Shown here one piece after another: positions 1 through 16,914 of a DNA stretch of 64,000 nt; positions within the stretch are counted from its first letter, which is position 1, and each line of letters starts with the position of its first letter. The notes under the pieces are model-generated. The model was not told the origin of the DNA. It saw nothing but the letters and a program-made list of their open reading frames with translations, and ran no database searches. Both the position numbers and the translations under genes were made by a program. This DNA is from Nocardia sp. NBC_01503 (GTDB lineage Bacteria > Actinomycetota > Actinomycetes > Mycobacteriales > Mycobacteriaceae). The stretch covers positions 3,348,001-3,412,000 of the forward strand of contig NZ_CP109596.1 of assembly GCF_036327755.1 (NCBI RefSeq), in the 5' to 3' direction.

Positions 1-10984
<10,984 letters not shown>

Positions 10985-10999
10985 GAAAGGTACTTCGCG

Positions 11000-11218
11000 A
11001 TGAGCAATCCCTTCGATGACGATGAGGCCCAGTTCTACGTGCTCGTGAACGATGAGGCGCAGCATTCGCTGTGGCCGATCTTCGCCACCATCCCCGGCGG
11101 CTGGACCATCGCGCACGGCCCGGCGCAGCGCCAGGCCTGCCTGGACTACGTCGAGACCCATTGGACCGATATGCGCCCCAAATCGCTAGCCGATGCCATG
11201 GCGACCGAAATAGATTAG
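11000..11218 (+). CDS. MbtH-like protein
   Basis: A 72-residue protein with the MbtH-family pattern: [17 protein letters not shown], then [24 protein letters not shown]. MbtH proteins bind A domains and are often required for their folding or activity, so this one most likely serves NRPS-1. It may also serve NRPS-2, because no second MbtH gene is visible. It begins 15 bases after the NRPS-1 stop, with AGAAAGG upstream of the ATG. Length and conserved residues are normal for the family. Confidence 0.95.
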   Translation: MSNPFDDDEAQFYVLVNDEAQHSLWPIFATIPGGWTIAHGPAQRQACLDYVETHWTDMRPKSLADAMATEID

Positions 11219-11234
11219 TCTTCACCCGAAAACT

Positions 11235-11259
11235 CTTGCGGCACAACGTAATCCGCAAG
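11235..11259 (+). terminator. Short hairpin after the MbtH-like gene
   Basis: CTTGCGG (11235-11241) and CCGCAAG (11253-11259) form a 7-bp perfect stem with an 11-nt loop, 17 bases after the MbtH stop. There is no T-run. It could be a weak terminator or an mRNA-processing hairpin between the NRPS/MbtH message and the tiny ORFs. Confidence 0.35.
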
Positions 11260-11343
11260 TAAAGACTCGGGGCGTGTGTACGTCCCGTGCGGCGGTCCCG
11301 ACGACAGTCCGGGGGTCTGTCCGCGAACGAAGAAAGGAAGAAG

Positions 11344-11457
11344 ATGACCACTCCTCCCACTACCGATCCCACCGGCGGCGTCGACATCGGCGGCATCCTG
11401 ACCACCCTGCTCAATTTCCTGAGCGGTGGCTCCAGCGCCAGTTACACCCCGCACTGA
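11344..11457 (+). CDS. Tiny peptide 1 of a tandem set (37 aa)
   Basis: ATG preceded by AAAGGAAG (11333-11340), an excellent ribosome binding site; TGA at 11455-11457. The peptide has a Thr/Pro start (MTTPPTTDPTGG), a hydrophobic helix-like stretch DIGGILTTLLNFL, then SGGSSASYTPH. It has no cleavable signal peptide, cysteine or recognised domain. It shares the pattern 'hydrophobic helix, then GSS, then a short S/T/P-rich tail' with the next two ORFs. I do not recognise a family. Candidate roles (inference only) are a small cell-envelope or pore peptide, or an amphipathic secreted peptide. Confidence 0.65.
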   Translation: MTTPPTTDPTGGVDIGGILTTLLNFLSGGSSASYTPH

Positions 11458-11495
11458 TCCTCAGCGCCGGAACACTTCTCGAAAGGAATAGCAAA

Positions 11496-11615
11496 ATGCT
11501 CAGTGGCAGCGGCTTCACCGATCTGCTCATGGCTTTCGCCCACCTCGTCAACTCGGGTTCGTCCACCTCGGTCACCCAGCCCACCCCGCCGCCGGTGGTC
11601 ACCCCGACCGTCTAG
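11496..11615 (+). CDS. Tiny peptide 2 of a tandem set (39 aa)
   Basis: ATG with AAAGGA (11482-11487) 8 bases upstream; TAG at 11613-11615. The frame is open further upstream, but only this ATG has a ribosome binding site and gives a product like its neighbour. The peptide starts MLSGSGFTDLLMAFAHLV, continues NSGSSTSV and ends in a Thr/Pro/Val tail. Aligned without gaps to peptide 3 it matches at M1, S3, G4, S5, D9, L10, A15, G21, S22 and S23. The start LSGSG followed by a hydrophobic helix recalls, from memory, the region around the O-mycoloylated serine of corynebacterial PorA. That is a resemblance, not a homology claim. Confidence 0.75.
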   Translation: MLSGSGFTDLLMAFAHLVNSGSSTSVTQPTPPPVVTPTV

Positions 11616-11623
11616 GAGCTCAA

Positions 11624-11716
11624 ATGTTCAGTGGCAGCATGGTTAACGATCTTTTCGCCACCCTGGCGAAGATGCTCGGCACCGGCTCCTCCTACACCTT
11701 CCCGCCGCAGGCCTGA
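11624..11716 (+). CDS. Tiny peptide 3 of a tandem set (30 aa)
   Basis: ATG with AGGAG (11614-11618) 5 bases upstream. The ribosome binding site overlaps the stop of peptide 2, so the two are probably translationally coupled. The peptide starts MFSGSMVNDLFATLAKML and ends GTGSSYTFPPQA. It is a clear paralogue of peptide 2 in the first 23 residues. Drawn as a helix, residues 6-18 are amphipathic (V, L, F, L, M against N, D, K). There is no signal sequence. A strong hairpin follows 15 bases after the stop, so this ends the small operon. Confidence 0.75.
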   Translation: MFSGSMVNDLFATLAKMLGTGSSYTFPPQA

Positions 11717-11731
11717 CCAGCGGAAAGGCGT

Positions 11732-11767
11732 GCGGCCGTCAGAGCGTGAAAACGCCCTGACGGCCGC
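11732..11767 (+). terminator. Strong hairpin terminating the tiny-peptide operon
   Basis: GCGGCCGTCAG (11732-11742) pairs perfectly with CTGACGGCCGC (11757-11767). Inside it, GCGT (11744-11747) pairs with ACGC (11752-11755) around a GAAA tetraloop, with one A/C mismatch between the two stems. No T-run follows, as is common for high-GC actinobacterial terminators. Confidence 0.75.
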
Positions 11768-11786
11768 CCGATCCACCTGAATACCG

Positions 11787-11833
11787 CCGCGGCGTACCGT
11801 TCCACCACTCCCTGCCGGACCGGTACGCCGCGG
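11787..11833. repeat. 13-bp perfect inverted repeat with 21-nt loop
   Basis: CCGCGGCGTACCG (11787-11799) and CGGTACGCCGCGG (11821-11833) are exact reverse complements. It lies 20 bases after the preceding terminator hairpin. It may be a second terminator, a regulator site or a mobile-repeat remnant; no T-run follows. Confidence 0.6.
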
Positions 11834-12300
11834 CGTCCAGGCATTTCGAGTATCGCAGCCCGAATGGCGTGACACCTCCGGTCCCGCGGATCGATACGGC
11901 GCGGTGACTTCGGCCGATCACCCCACTCGTCGGCGCGCGCCCCTGGCCCGGCTGTCGCGCGGATTCGAGCCGCAGTGGCCCCGGCGCGCGGATCCGGCGA
12001 ATTCGAATGGCGCCGCGGGCGCCGCGCCGACGCCGCTTCGGCCATGATCCGCGACACCCGCCACGCCCATCCGGAATCGGGCCCCATGTCGGCCACCGGA
12101 AAGCGGCGACTATTCCAGCGTCCCCCGGCTGCGTTTCGGTGGAAACAACGCGGGCGAATTCAACTCACCCCCTGCGCTTCCTGCATGCGCGAATGTTTGG
12201 CAAATATATTTGTGCGGAAGACAAGCCAAAGTCGCCGCGAAAGAGGCCCGGAAGTGTGGGAGCGAATACTTTTCGATACGACGCTACGAAGGGATTTCCA
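11834..12300. other. Intergenic spacer upstream of a small unknown gene
   Basis: About 470 bases with no convincing gene; the open frames here have poor starts and no family features. The only notable elements are the AT-rich stretch at 12196-12210 (first copy of a repeated 12-mer) and the ribosome binding site GAAGGGA at 12288-12294 for the next gene. Confidence 0.6.
12196..12207. promoter_or_regulatory. Repeated element TTTGGCAAATAT, copy 1
   Basis: TTTGGCAAATAT occurs here and again at 12667-12678. Its core TTTG-G-CAAA is palindromic around a central base. The copy lies about 95 bases before the small gene at 12301, in an AT-rich island within very GC-rich DNA, so it may be an operator or part of a promoter. 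Confidence 0.4.
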
Positions 12301-12633
12301 ATGGTGACGGTTACGGCAACCAGTGAACACGAAGAGGGCGCAGCAGCGGTGCTCGACCGCACCGCAGCGCGGCCTACCGTTCCCGATCAGTCGCTGTCGG
12401 ATTGCTATCCAATGGAGAGGAACACCATGAGCCGGAGCAATACGGTCGAGCCGAACACCGTCGGTCTCTACTGGGACCGCGACGGTGATGTCTGGCAGCG
12501 TGAGGAGGCCGGTTGGCGTCTCATCCTGCAGAGTGGGGTGGCCGTCGATCCGATCTCATTGTGGGACTGGGAGGACGGGCACGTACAGGACTACGCACCG
12601 TTCACGCCCATGGCAATCTTCACCGCCGCGTGA
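12301..12633 (+). CDS. Small protein of unknown function (110 or 68 aa)
   Basis: Two in-frame starts both have strong ribosome binding sites: ATG 12301 (GAAGGGA, 6-base spacing) and ATG 12427 (GGAGAGG, 6-base spacing). The recognisable body is in the shorter form, with YWDRDGDVW, then GWRLILQSG and a tryptophan-rich acidic stretch SLWDWEDGHVQDYAPF. The DRDGDVW...GW pattern is familiar from short uncharacterised actinobacterial proteins, but I cannot name a family. There is no signal peptide or membrane segment. The N-terminal 42 residues of the long form are low in structure and may be a leader. The gene is flanked by two copies of TTTGGCAAATAT. Confidence 0.6.
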   Translation: MVTVTATSEHEEGAAAVLDRTAARPTVPDQSLSDCYPMERNTMSRSNTVEPNTVGLYWDRDGDVWQREEAGWRLILQSGVAVDPISLWDWEDGHVQDYAPFTPMAIFTAA

Positions 12634-12940
12634 AATAAAAGAAACCGCTTGGTATGACAGCTAACATTTGGCAAATATGACCGGCTGGGGGCCGGCCGGA
12701 ATCCTGAAAGAAAGTGCCGCGGAAGTCGAATACCCGGGAATTGCCGGTACCGACGCGGCGATGCCGATGACCAGCTGACAGGCGAATGGGAAACGCCGTG
12801 TCGAAGTTCGCGACAGTCGGCGGGCGGGCAGTGTCCCAACTGCCGCTCCCGATTGTGGCGGGCCGGGTGGCGTAGCGTCGCGTGCCCGGTCGCGGCGGTG
12901 GCCGGTTCTCCGAGTATTCGGGGTTCCGGCACCGTCGCTC
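12634..12940. other. Intergenic spacer between convergent genes
   Basis: Contains the second TTTGGCAAATAT copy, a GGCCGGCC-centred GC-rich segment and an unsupported 33-codon open frame starting at the ATG at 12677 with no ribosome binding site. Nothing else is recognised. Confidence 0.5.
12667..12678. promoter_or_regulatory. Repeated element TTTGGCAAATAT, copy 2
   Basis: An identical 12-mer to 12196-12207. Here it extends to the odd palindrome ATTTG-G-CAAAT. It sits 34 bases after the small unknown gene, so the two copies bracket that gene. Confidence 0.4.
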
Positions 12941-14158
12941 CTAAACCTCCGCGCGCCCGCCGGTCCCGAAGAGGATGATCTCCATGAGCCGGATCACCCG
13001 CTCCTGCGGGCAGATTCGAAGATCGGCGCCGAACACCCGCCCCATATCGACCACCATGCCGAATCCGGCGTGCACCAGAATTCTGGCCTCGCCCTCGGAC
13101 AGCTCCGGCCGCACCGCCACCAGTAGCCGCACCCACTCCGCCACGATGAGCCGCTGCACATTGCGCAGCATGGTGCGCTCCTCGGGCGAAACATGGCTGA
13201 ACTCGGCGTAATACACGTAGGTGAGCTCGCGCTCGGCGAATGAGCCCGCGACATAGAGGTCGATGAGCTTGCCCAAGGCCTCGGCGGGTGTCGCGGAGGA
13301 GGACACCGCCGGACCGATGGCCCCCGACACCCGATCGGCCGCGCGCCGGAAGGCCGCCGCCAGCAGATCACCCTTGCTGCGGTAGTACCGATACACCGCC
13401 GAGGCCGCGGAGAGATCCGCCGCCGAGGCGATGTCCTCCACGCTCACATTGGGATACCCGCGCTGATGGAACAGCTCGACGGCCTTCTTCAACAGCAGCT
13501 CATGCTTGAACGACTGTGGAATCTCGGTGCTGCGCGGCGCGTCCGCATCGGTGCCGGGCGGTGGTAGCTCGGCCGCGACGATGGCGTCGCAGGTCGAATG
13601 GAGTAGGGCGGTCAGGGGTTTCACCGGCAGCGCCGCGTGATGGTCGCCGATACTGCTGATCACACTGAACAGTGCCACCGCCCGCACCGCGCGATCATGC
13701 TCGTCCAGCTCCGGCCGCACCTGTCCGATGAGCCCGCGCAGGATGCTCAGCGCCCGCGCGAATTGATCCGAGAGTGTCTGCCGATCGGTCTCGTCCAGAT
13801 ACCGCTGCTCCCAGCGCACCAGGGTGACGGTGGCGCGATTGGCGATGGTCTCGGCAATGATCCGATCCAGCACGCTCGACAGCCGCGCGCGCGGGTCCAA
13901 CTCCCGCGCCTCGTCCGGTGGGGTGGTGGCGTCGATGGTGAGCTGGCCCAGTCGCAGCAGCTCCTCGCGGAAGAGCGCGTACTTGCTCGGATAGTGCCGG
14001 TACAGCGCGGCCGAGGAGATTCCGAGGCGGGTGGCGATATCCTCCATGCTCACCCCGTGATAGCCGAGCGAGCCGAAGGCGGCCGCCGAGGTGGCGGCGA
14101 TCTGGGCGCGCCGGTTCTTCGGGCGGCGGCGGATCACGCGCTGCTCCTCGACATTCAT
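12941..14158 (-). CDS. Tandem (double) TetR-family transcriptional regulator
   Basis: One polypeptide of about 405 residues holds two TetR units. The first helix-turn-helix is about residues 18-64 (RRAQIAATSAAAFGSLGY, VSMEDIATRLGISSAALYRHYPSK). The second is about 219-268 (ELLLKKAVELFHQRGYPNVS, VEDIASAADLSAASAVYRYYRSK). Each is followed by a helical ligand-binding-like domain. A normal TetR is about 200 residues, so this is a fusion or duplication. The start is uncertain: the frame is open to a GTG at 14308, an ATG at 14194 is possible, and none has a good ribosome binding site. The ATG at 14158 just precedes the conserved part. The gene diverges from the SRPBCC gene at 14423 and may control it. 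The ligand is unknown. Confidence 0.85.
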   Translation of the reverse strand: MNVEEQRVIRRRPKNRRAQIAATSAAAFGSLGYHGVSMEDIATRLGISSAALYRHYPSKYALFREELLRLGQLTIDATTPPDEARELDPRARLSSVLDRIIAETIANRATVTLVRWEQRYLDETDRQTLSDQFARALSILRGLIGQVRPELDEHDRAVRAVALFSVISSIGDHHAALPVKPLTALLHSTCDAIVAAELPPPGTDADAPRSTEIPQSFKHELLLKKAVELFHQRGYPNVSVEDIASAADLSAASAVYRYYRSKGDLLAAAFRRAADRVSGAIGPAVSSSATPAEALGKLIDLYVAGSFAERELTYVYYAEFSHVSPEERTMLRNVQRLIVAEWVRLLVAVRPELSEGEARILVHAGFGMVVDMGRVFGADLRICPQERVIRLMEIILFGTGGRAEV

Positions 14159-14422
14159 GCCGGTAATGGTAGTCACCAGGTCTTTTGCCGCCATGCCGGG
14201 TTGGCGGCTCGGGTCGCGACCGGCACCGTGGCGCTGTCGGGTCGAGCGGATGGAAGAGGGTCGGGAGGCCGCCCCCCGCAACGCTGGGCCATCGACGTTG
14301 TAGGTCACGAAAGGGTAAGGCGCTCACCTGATTCGGCGTTTCGCGCGCGTTTCCTTCGACTTACCGGTGACGTATCTCGTAGGCTGCCCAGAGGTTCGGG
14401 CGAGATCAGAATGGAGCCGGGC

Positions 14423-14866
14423 ATGCGCACGGTCGATGTTGAGCGCACCATCCGGGCACCACTGCCGGACGTGTTCGACTGGTTGACCGATGCGACGAAT
14501 TATCAACGCGTGCCTATGGTTCGCCGGGTGACGCTGGTGCGGCCGGGTGATACCGCGGGGCACGGGGCCGGTGCGGTGCGGTTGATAGTCACTCCGCTGA
14601 TTCGCCTCACCGAGGAGATCGTCGAGTACAAGCCGCAGCAGCTCATGCGCTACCGTTTGCTGAAATCCGTTCCGCCACTGCGACATCAGGACGGGTTCAT
14701 CGCCTTCAAAGAGGTGTCCGCCGGAACCCGGGTGCGCTGGTTCTCCACCTTCGAGATCGCCTCACCGGTCATGCCGGGGCTCTGCACGGCGGTTTTCCTG
14801 CCGGCGATCCGGGCCGGGTTCCTCATGGTGCTACGCACCGCGGAGCGTGAACTCCGCGGTGCGTGA
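14423..14866 (+). CDS. SRPBCC (START-like / polyketide cyclase-type) protein
   Basis: 147 residues with the N-terminal pattern of SRPBCC ligand-binding proteins: MRTVDVERTIRAPLPDVFDWLTDATNY, then a mid EEIVEYKPQQLMRYR strand pattern and a C-terminal long helix (PAIRAGFLMVLRTAEREL). The family binds hydrophobic ligands in a deep cavity and ranges from aromatase/cyclases to carrier proteins; the ligand here is unknown. The ATG at 14423 is preferred because GGAG (14413-14416) lies 6 bases upstream; the ATG at 14411 is an alternative. It diverges from the tandem TetR gene. Confidence 0.8.
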   Translation: MRTVDVERTIRAPLPDVFDWLTDATNYQRVPMVRRVTLVRPGDTAGHGAGAVRLIVTPLIRLTEEIVEYKPQQLMRYRLLKSVPPLRHQDGFIAFKEVSAGTRVRWFSTFEIASPVMPGLCTAVFLPAIRAGFLMVLRTAERELRGA

Positions 14867-14878
14867 GGGCATTTCGAG

Positions 14879-15199
14879 CTACGCGCCCGCGGCGATCCGC
14901 AGCGTGATCGCGCCCGCGATGATGGCGGCGAACGAGATCAGCTTGGGCACCGTGATCTTCTCCTTGTAGATGAGCGCGCCGAGCACGACCGTGCCGATGG
15001 ATCCGATACCGGTCCAGACGGTGTAACCCACGCCGACATCGAGGGTGCGCAGTGCCAGGCTGAGCGTGAAAATACCTCCGGCGGCGGCCAATAGCGTGAA
15101 CACCGAGGGCCACAGCCGGGTGAACCCCTTGGTGGCATTGGTGCCCAATGCGAACGCGATCTCGAAGACCGCGGCGATCATCAAATATCCCCAGGCCAT
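14879..15199 (-). CDS. Small multidrug resistance (SMR) family transporter, subunit 2
   Basis: 106 residues and four predicted transmembrane helices (MAWGYLMIAAVFEIAFALG start, GVGYTVWTGIGSIGTVVLG, IAAGA end), with the conserved glutamate of TM1 (FE-IAFALG). The GVGYTVWTGIGS motif and GFTRLWPS loop resemble the SugE/Gdx branch, whose characterised members export guanidinium or small quaternary ammonium ions. It follows the other SMR gene by 12 bases with its own AAAGGAA site, so the two are likely co-expressed and may form a heterodimer, as in other paired SMR systems. Confidence 0.9.
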   Translation of the reverse strand: MAWGYLMIAAVFEIAFALGTNATKGFTRLWPSVFTLLAAAGGIFTLSLALRTLDVGVGYTVWTGIGSIGTVVLGALIYKEKITVPKLISFAAIIAGAITLRIAAGA

Positions 15200-15211
15200 G
15201 ACGGTTTCCTT

Positions 15212-15553
15212 TCAGGCCGCACTGGGCGCGGTGGCCAGCTTGTCGGCGATCTTGAGTCCGAGGACGCCGCCGATGATCAATACGAACGCGAGGGCCTTGG
15301 CGGGTGTCACCGCCTCGTGGAACAGCACCGAGCCCAGAATGACGGTGCCGACCGAGCCGATTCCGGTCCAGACGGTGTAGCCCACGCCGACATCGAGCGA
15401 TTTCAGTGCCAGGCTGAGGAAGAAGATCCCGCCCGCCGCCGCCGCGGCCGTGAGCAGTGACGGCCCGAGTTCGGTGAACCCGTGCGTCGCATTGGTGCCC
15501 AATGCGAAGACCACCTCGAAGACCGAGGCGATCAGTAGATATGCCCATGCCAT
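15212..15553 (-). CDS. Small multidrug resistance (SMR) family transporter, subunit 1
   Basis: 113 residues from MAWAYLLIASVFEVVFALG; four transmembrane helices, TM1 glutamate, GFTELGPS, LKSLDVGVGYTVWTGIGSVG, ending GLKIADKLATAPSAA. Similar to the SugE/Gdx branch. The ATG at 15553 is chosen over an upstream start at 15580 because it matches the family N-terminus. First gene of the SMR pair. Its 5' region is shared with the divergent MarR gene and contains two palindromic sites, so it is probably repressed by that MarR. Confidence 0.9.
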   Translation of the reverse strand: MAWAYLLIASVFEVVFALGTNATHGFTELGPSLLTAAAAAGGIFFLSLALKSLDVGVGYTVWTGIGSVGTVILGSVLFHEAVTPAKALAFVLIIGGVLGLKIADKLATAPSAA

Positions 15554-15574
15554 GGGAGTCTCCCTGTTTGGTAG

Positions 15575-15590
15575 TTGCATGTATATGCAA
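15575..15590. promoter_or_regulatory. MarR operator-like palindrome, site 1
   Basis: TTGCATGTATATGCAA has 6-bp inverted arms (TTGCAT/ATGCAA). It lies 22 bases before the SMR start codon and matches site 2 (15609-15624) at 13 of 16 positions. AT-rich 16-bp palindromes between a MarR gene and its target are typical MarR operators. Confidence 0.65.
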
Positions 15591-15608
15591 ACACTTGCTC
15601 GAAAGATG

Positions 15609-15624
15609 ATGCATGTACATGTAA
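15609..15624. promoter_or_regulatory. MarR operator-like palindrome, site 2
   Basis: ATGCATGTACATGTAA with central ATGTACAT, about 34 bases centre-to-centre from site 1 and 41 bases before the MarR start codon. It suggests autoregulation together with control of the SMR pair. Confidence 0.65.
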
Positions 15625-15664
15625 ACTCATGTCAACCCCCGTCCGCCGATACAAGGAGCGCCGC

Positions 15665-16126
15665 ATGCCAACTCGAACCACCCCAGCGGCCGCCGGTGAC
15701 ACCCACCTCTGGAACCGCGTCCTCACCCTGCACGCCCTGGTCGAAACCCGCCTCGGCGCCGCGCTACAGCGCCACCACGGCCTGGGCCTCTCGGAGTATC
15801 GAGCCCTGGTCTTCCTCGGCGACGCCCCCGACAACGAACTCCGCATGCAGGACCTGGCCACCAAACTCGGCCTGAATCAAAGCTCGGTAACCCGCCTGGT
15901 CACCCGCCTGAACGCCGCCGACCTCACCTACCGCGACCTGTGCCCCGACGACAAGCGCGGCGTCTACACGGTCCTGACCGACTCCGGCCGCACCCGCTAC
16001 CGACAGGCCCGCCCCACCTACGAGAACACTCTCACCGCGGCCCTGGCCGAGGCCGCCGAATCCGACCCGGCCGTAGCCGACCTGCTTGCCGCAGCCCGGA
16101 AAACCGAAGCGGCGCAGGAGAATTGA
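15665..16126 (+). CDS. MarR-family transcriptional regulator
   Basis: 153 residues with the winged-helix MarR pattern: LSEYRALVFLGDAPDNELRMQDLATKLGLNQSSVTRLVTRLNAADL, then the wing with the conserved DKRGVYTVLTDSG. The ATG at 15665 follows AAGGAG and starts a protein of normal length; the upstream open frame runs through the operator region. It diverges from the SMR transporter pair and is likely their repressor, released by an exported compound. The gene ends inside a terminator stem. Confidence 0.9.
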   Translation: MPTRTTPAAAGDTHLWNRVLTLHALVETRLGAALQRHHGLGLSEYRALVFLGDAPDNELRMQDLATKLGLNQSSVTRLVTRLNAADLTYRDLCPDDKRGVYTVLTDSGRTRYRQARPTYENTLTAALAEAAESDPAVADLLAAARKTEAAQEN

Positions 16127-16139
16127 ACTCCTGCGCCGC
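16109..16139 (+). terminator. Terminator hairpin overlapping the end of the MarR gene
   Basis: GCGGCGCAGGAG (16109-16120) and CTCCTGCGCCGC (16128-16139) form a perfect 12-bp stem. The 7-nt loop contains the MarR stop codon TGA (16124-16126). Confidence 0.8.
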
Positions 16140-16144
16140 GAGGG

Positions 16145-16179
16145 TGTGGATCCCGGCCGAAAGCATGCCGGGATGACGG
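16145..16179. repeat. Dispersed palindromic repeat, copy 1 (intergenic)
   Basis: This 35-bp sequence is identical to 55352-55386 inside NRPS-2. Its core is ATCCCGGC, a 9-nt spacer CGAAAGCAT, and GCCGGGAT, giving an 8-bp perfect stem. It lies in the gap between the MarR gene and the convergent exported-protein gene. It looks like a REP-type element. Confidence 0.75.
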
Positions 16180-16191
16180 CTGGATGCCTGC

Positions 16192-16914
16192 TCAGGGTTG
16201 GCCGGTGAAGTACGCGACTCCGGCATCGATGAGGGGTTGACCGCCGACCGCGAGGAAGCCGATACCCGCGCCGATGGCGATGCCCAGTAGCGGGGGCAGT
16301 ACGAAGATCCAGAACGGGATGGTGATCAGGCCGCCGATCGCGCCGCCGATCAATGCGCCGAAGGTGCCGCGCTGTACCTGCTCATTCCACCGCTCCTGCG
16401 AGGTAATCGACTGTGCCGGAGCATCAATCGACTGTGGAGTGAGGGGCGCACCGACCTGGGTGGCCTGCCCGGGTGCGGTGCCGGGGCGCAGTGTCAGCGT
16501 CGCGCCGCCGTCCTCGATGGCCGGGTCCAGGGCGATATCGCGACCGGCGGCATGAATCGCCAGCGGCACGGCCCCCGCGACTGTGCCGGACCGATCGGCG
16601 ATGGTGATCGCGTTCGCCTCGGTCGACATGGCGAAGGTGCCCGTGTCGAGGGTGGTCGTCACGCCGCCGCCGTCGGGCGTGATGCTAGCGAAATAACCTA
16701 TGCCGCTCTCGATTCCGCGAATCGAAGCAGCCGGGTCGGATGACGCCGCCGCGACCGCCGGTGCGGCTTCCGGCTGAGCCTGTGCGATTCCTGTTGCGGC
16801 GCAGGTGATTCCCACTGCCAGTGTGGCGATTACGGCGGTGTCGAGTGCGCTTCGAAGGTTGCCACGCCGAATGGTGTTGTGCCGCATAGCTGTCGGAAAG
16901 GATCCGAGATTCAT
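16192..16914 (-). CDS. Exported protein with glycine-zipper hydrophobic C-terminus (second of pair)
   Basis: 240 residues from the ATG at 16914, whose ATGA overlaps the stop of the upstream gene by 4 bases. A Sec-type signal peptide is visible (TAVIATLAVGITCAATGIAQA, likely cleavage near residue 46). A central Thr/Gly-rich stretch follows, then QERWNEQVQRGTFGALIGGAIGG, and a hydrophobic hairpin with repeated G-x3-G spacing (LLGIAIGAGIGFLAVGG). The last part can insert in a membrane. No known domain is recognised; the pair is probably a cell-envelope system of unknown function. Confidence 0.8.
   Translation of the reverse strand: MNLGSFPTAMRHNTIRRGNLRSALDTAVIATLAVGITCAATGIAQAQPEAAPAVAAASSDPAASIRGIESGIGYFASITPDGGGVTTTLDTGTFAMSTEANAITIADRSGTVAGAVPLAIHAAGRDIALDPAIEDGGATLTLRPGTAPGQATQVGAPLTPQSIDAPAQSITSQERWNEQVQRGTFGALIGGAIGGLITIPFWIFVLPPLLGIAIGAGIGFLAVGGQPLIDAGVAYFTGQP

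Noticed and set aside
11344..11716. Tiny peptides as lanthipeptide or lasso precursors
   Set aside because: No cysteines, no leader/core division and no modification enzyme gene within several kb; kept only as a remote alternative.
12677..12781. Possible 33-codon ORF starting within the second TTTGGCAAATATG element
   Set aside because: No ribosome binding site, no similarity to the three tiny peptides, and no hydrophobic helix; probably chance.
13637..14422. Upstream extension of the SRPBCC frame
   Set aside because: It runs antisense through the tandem TetR gene and has no SRPBCC features; the ATG at 14423 has a ribosome binding site and fits family length.
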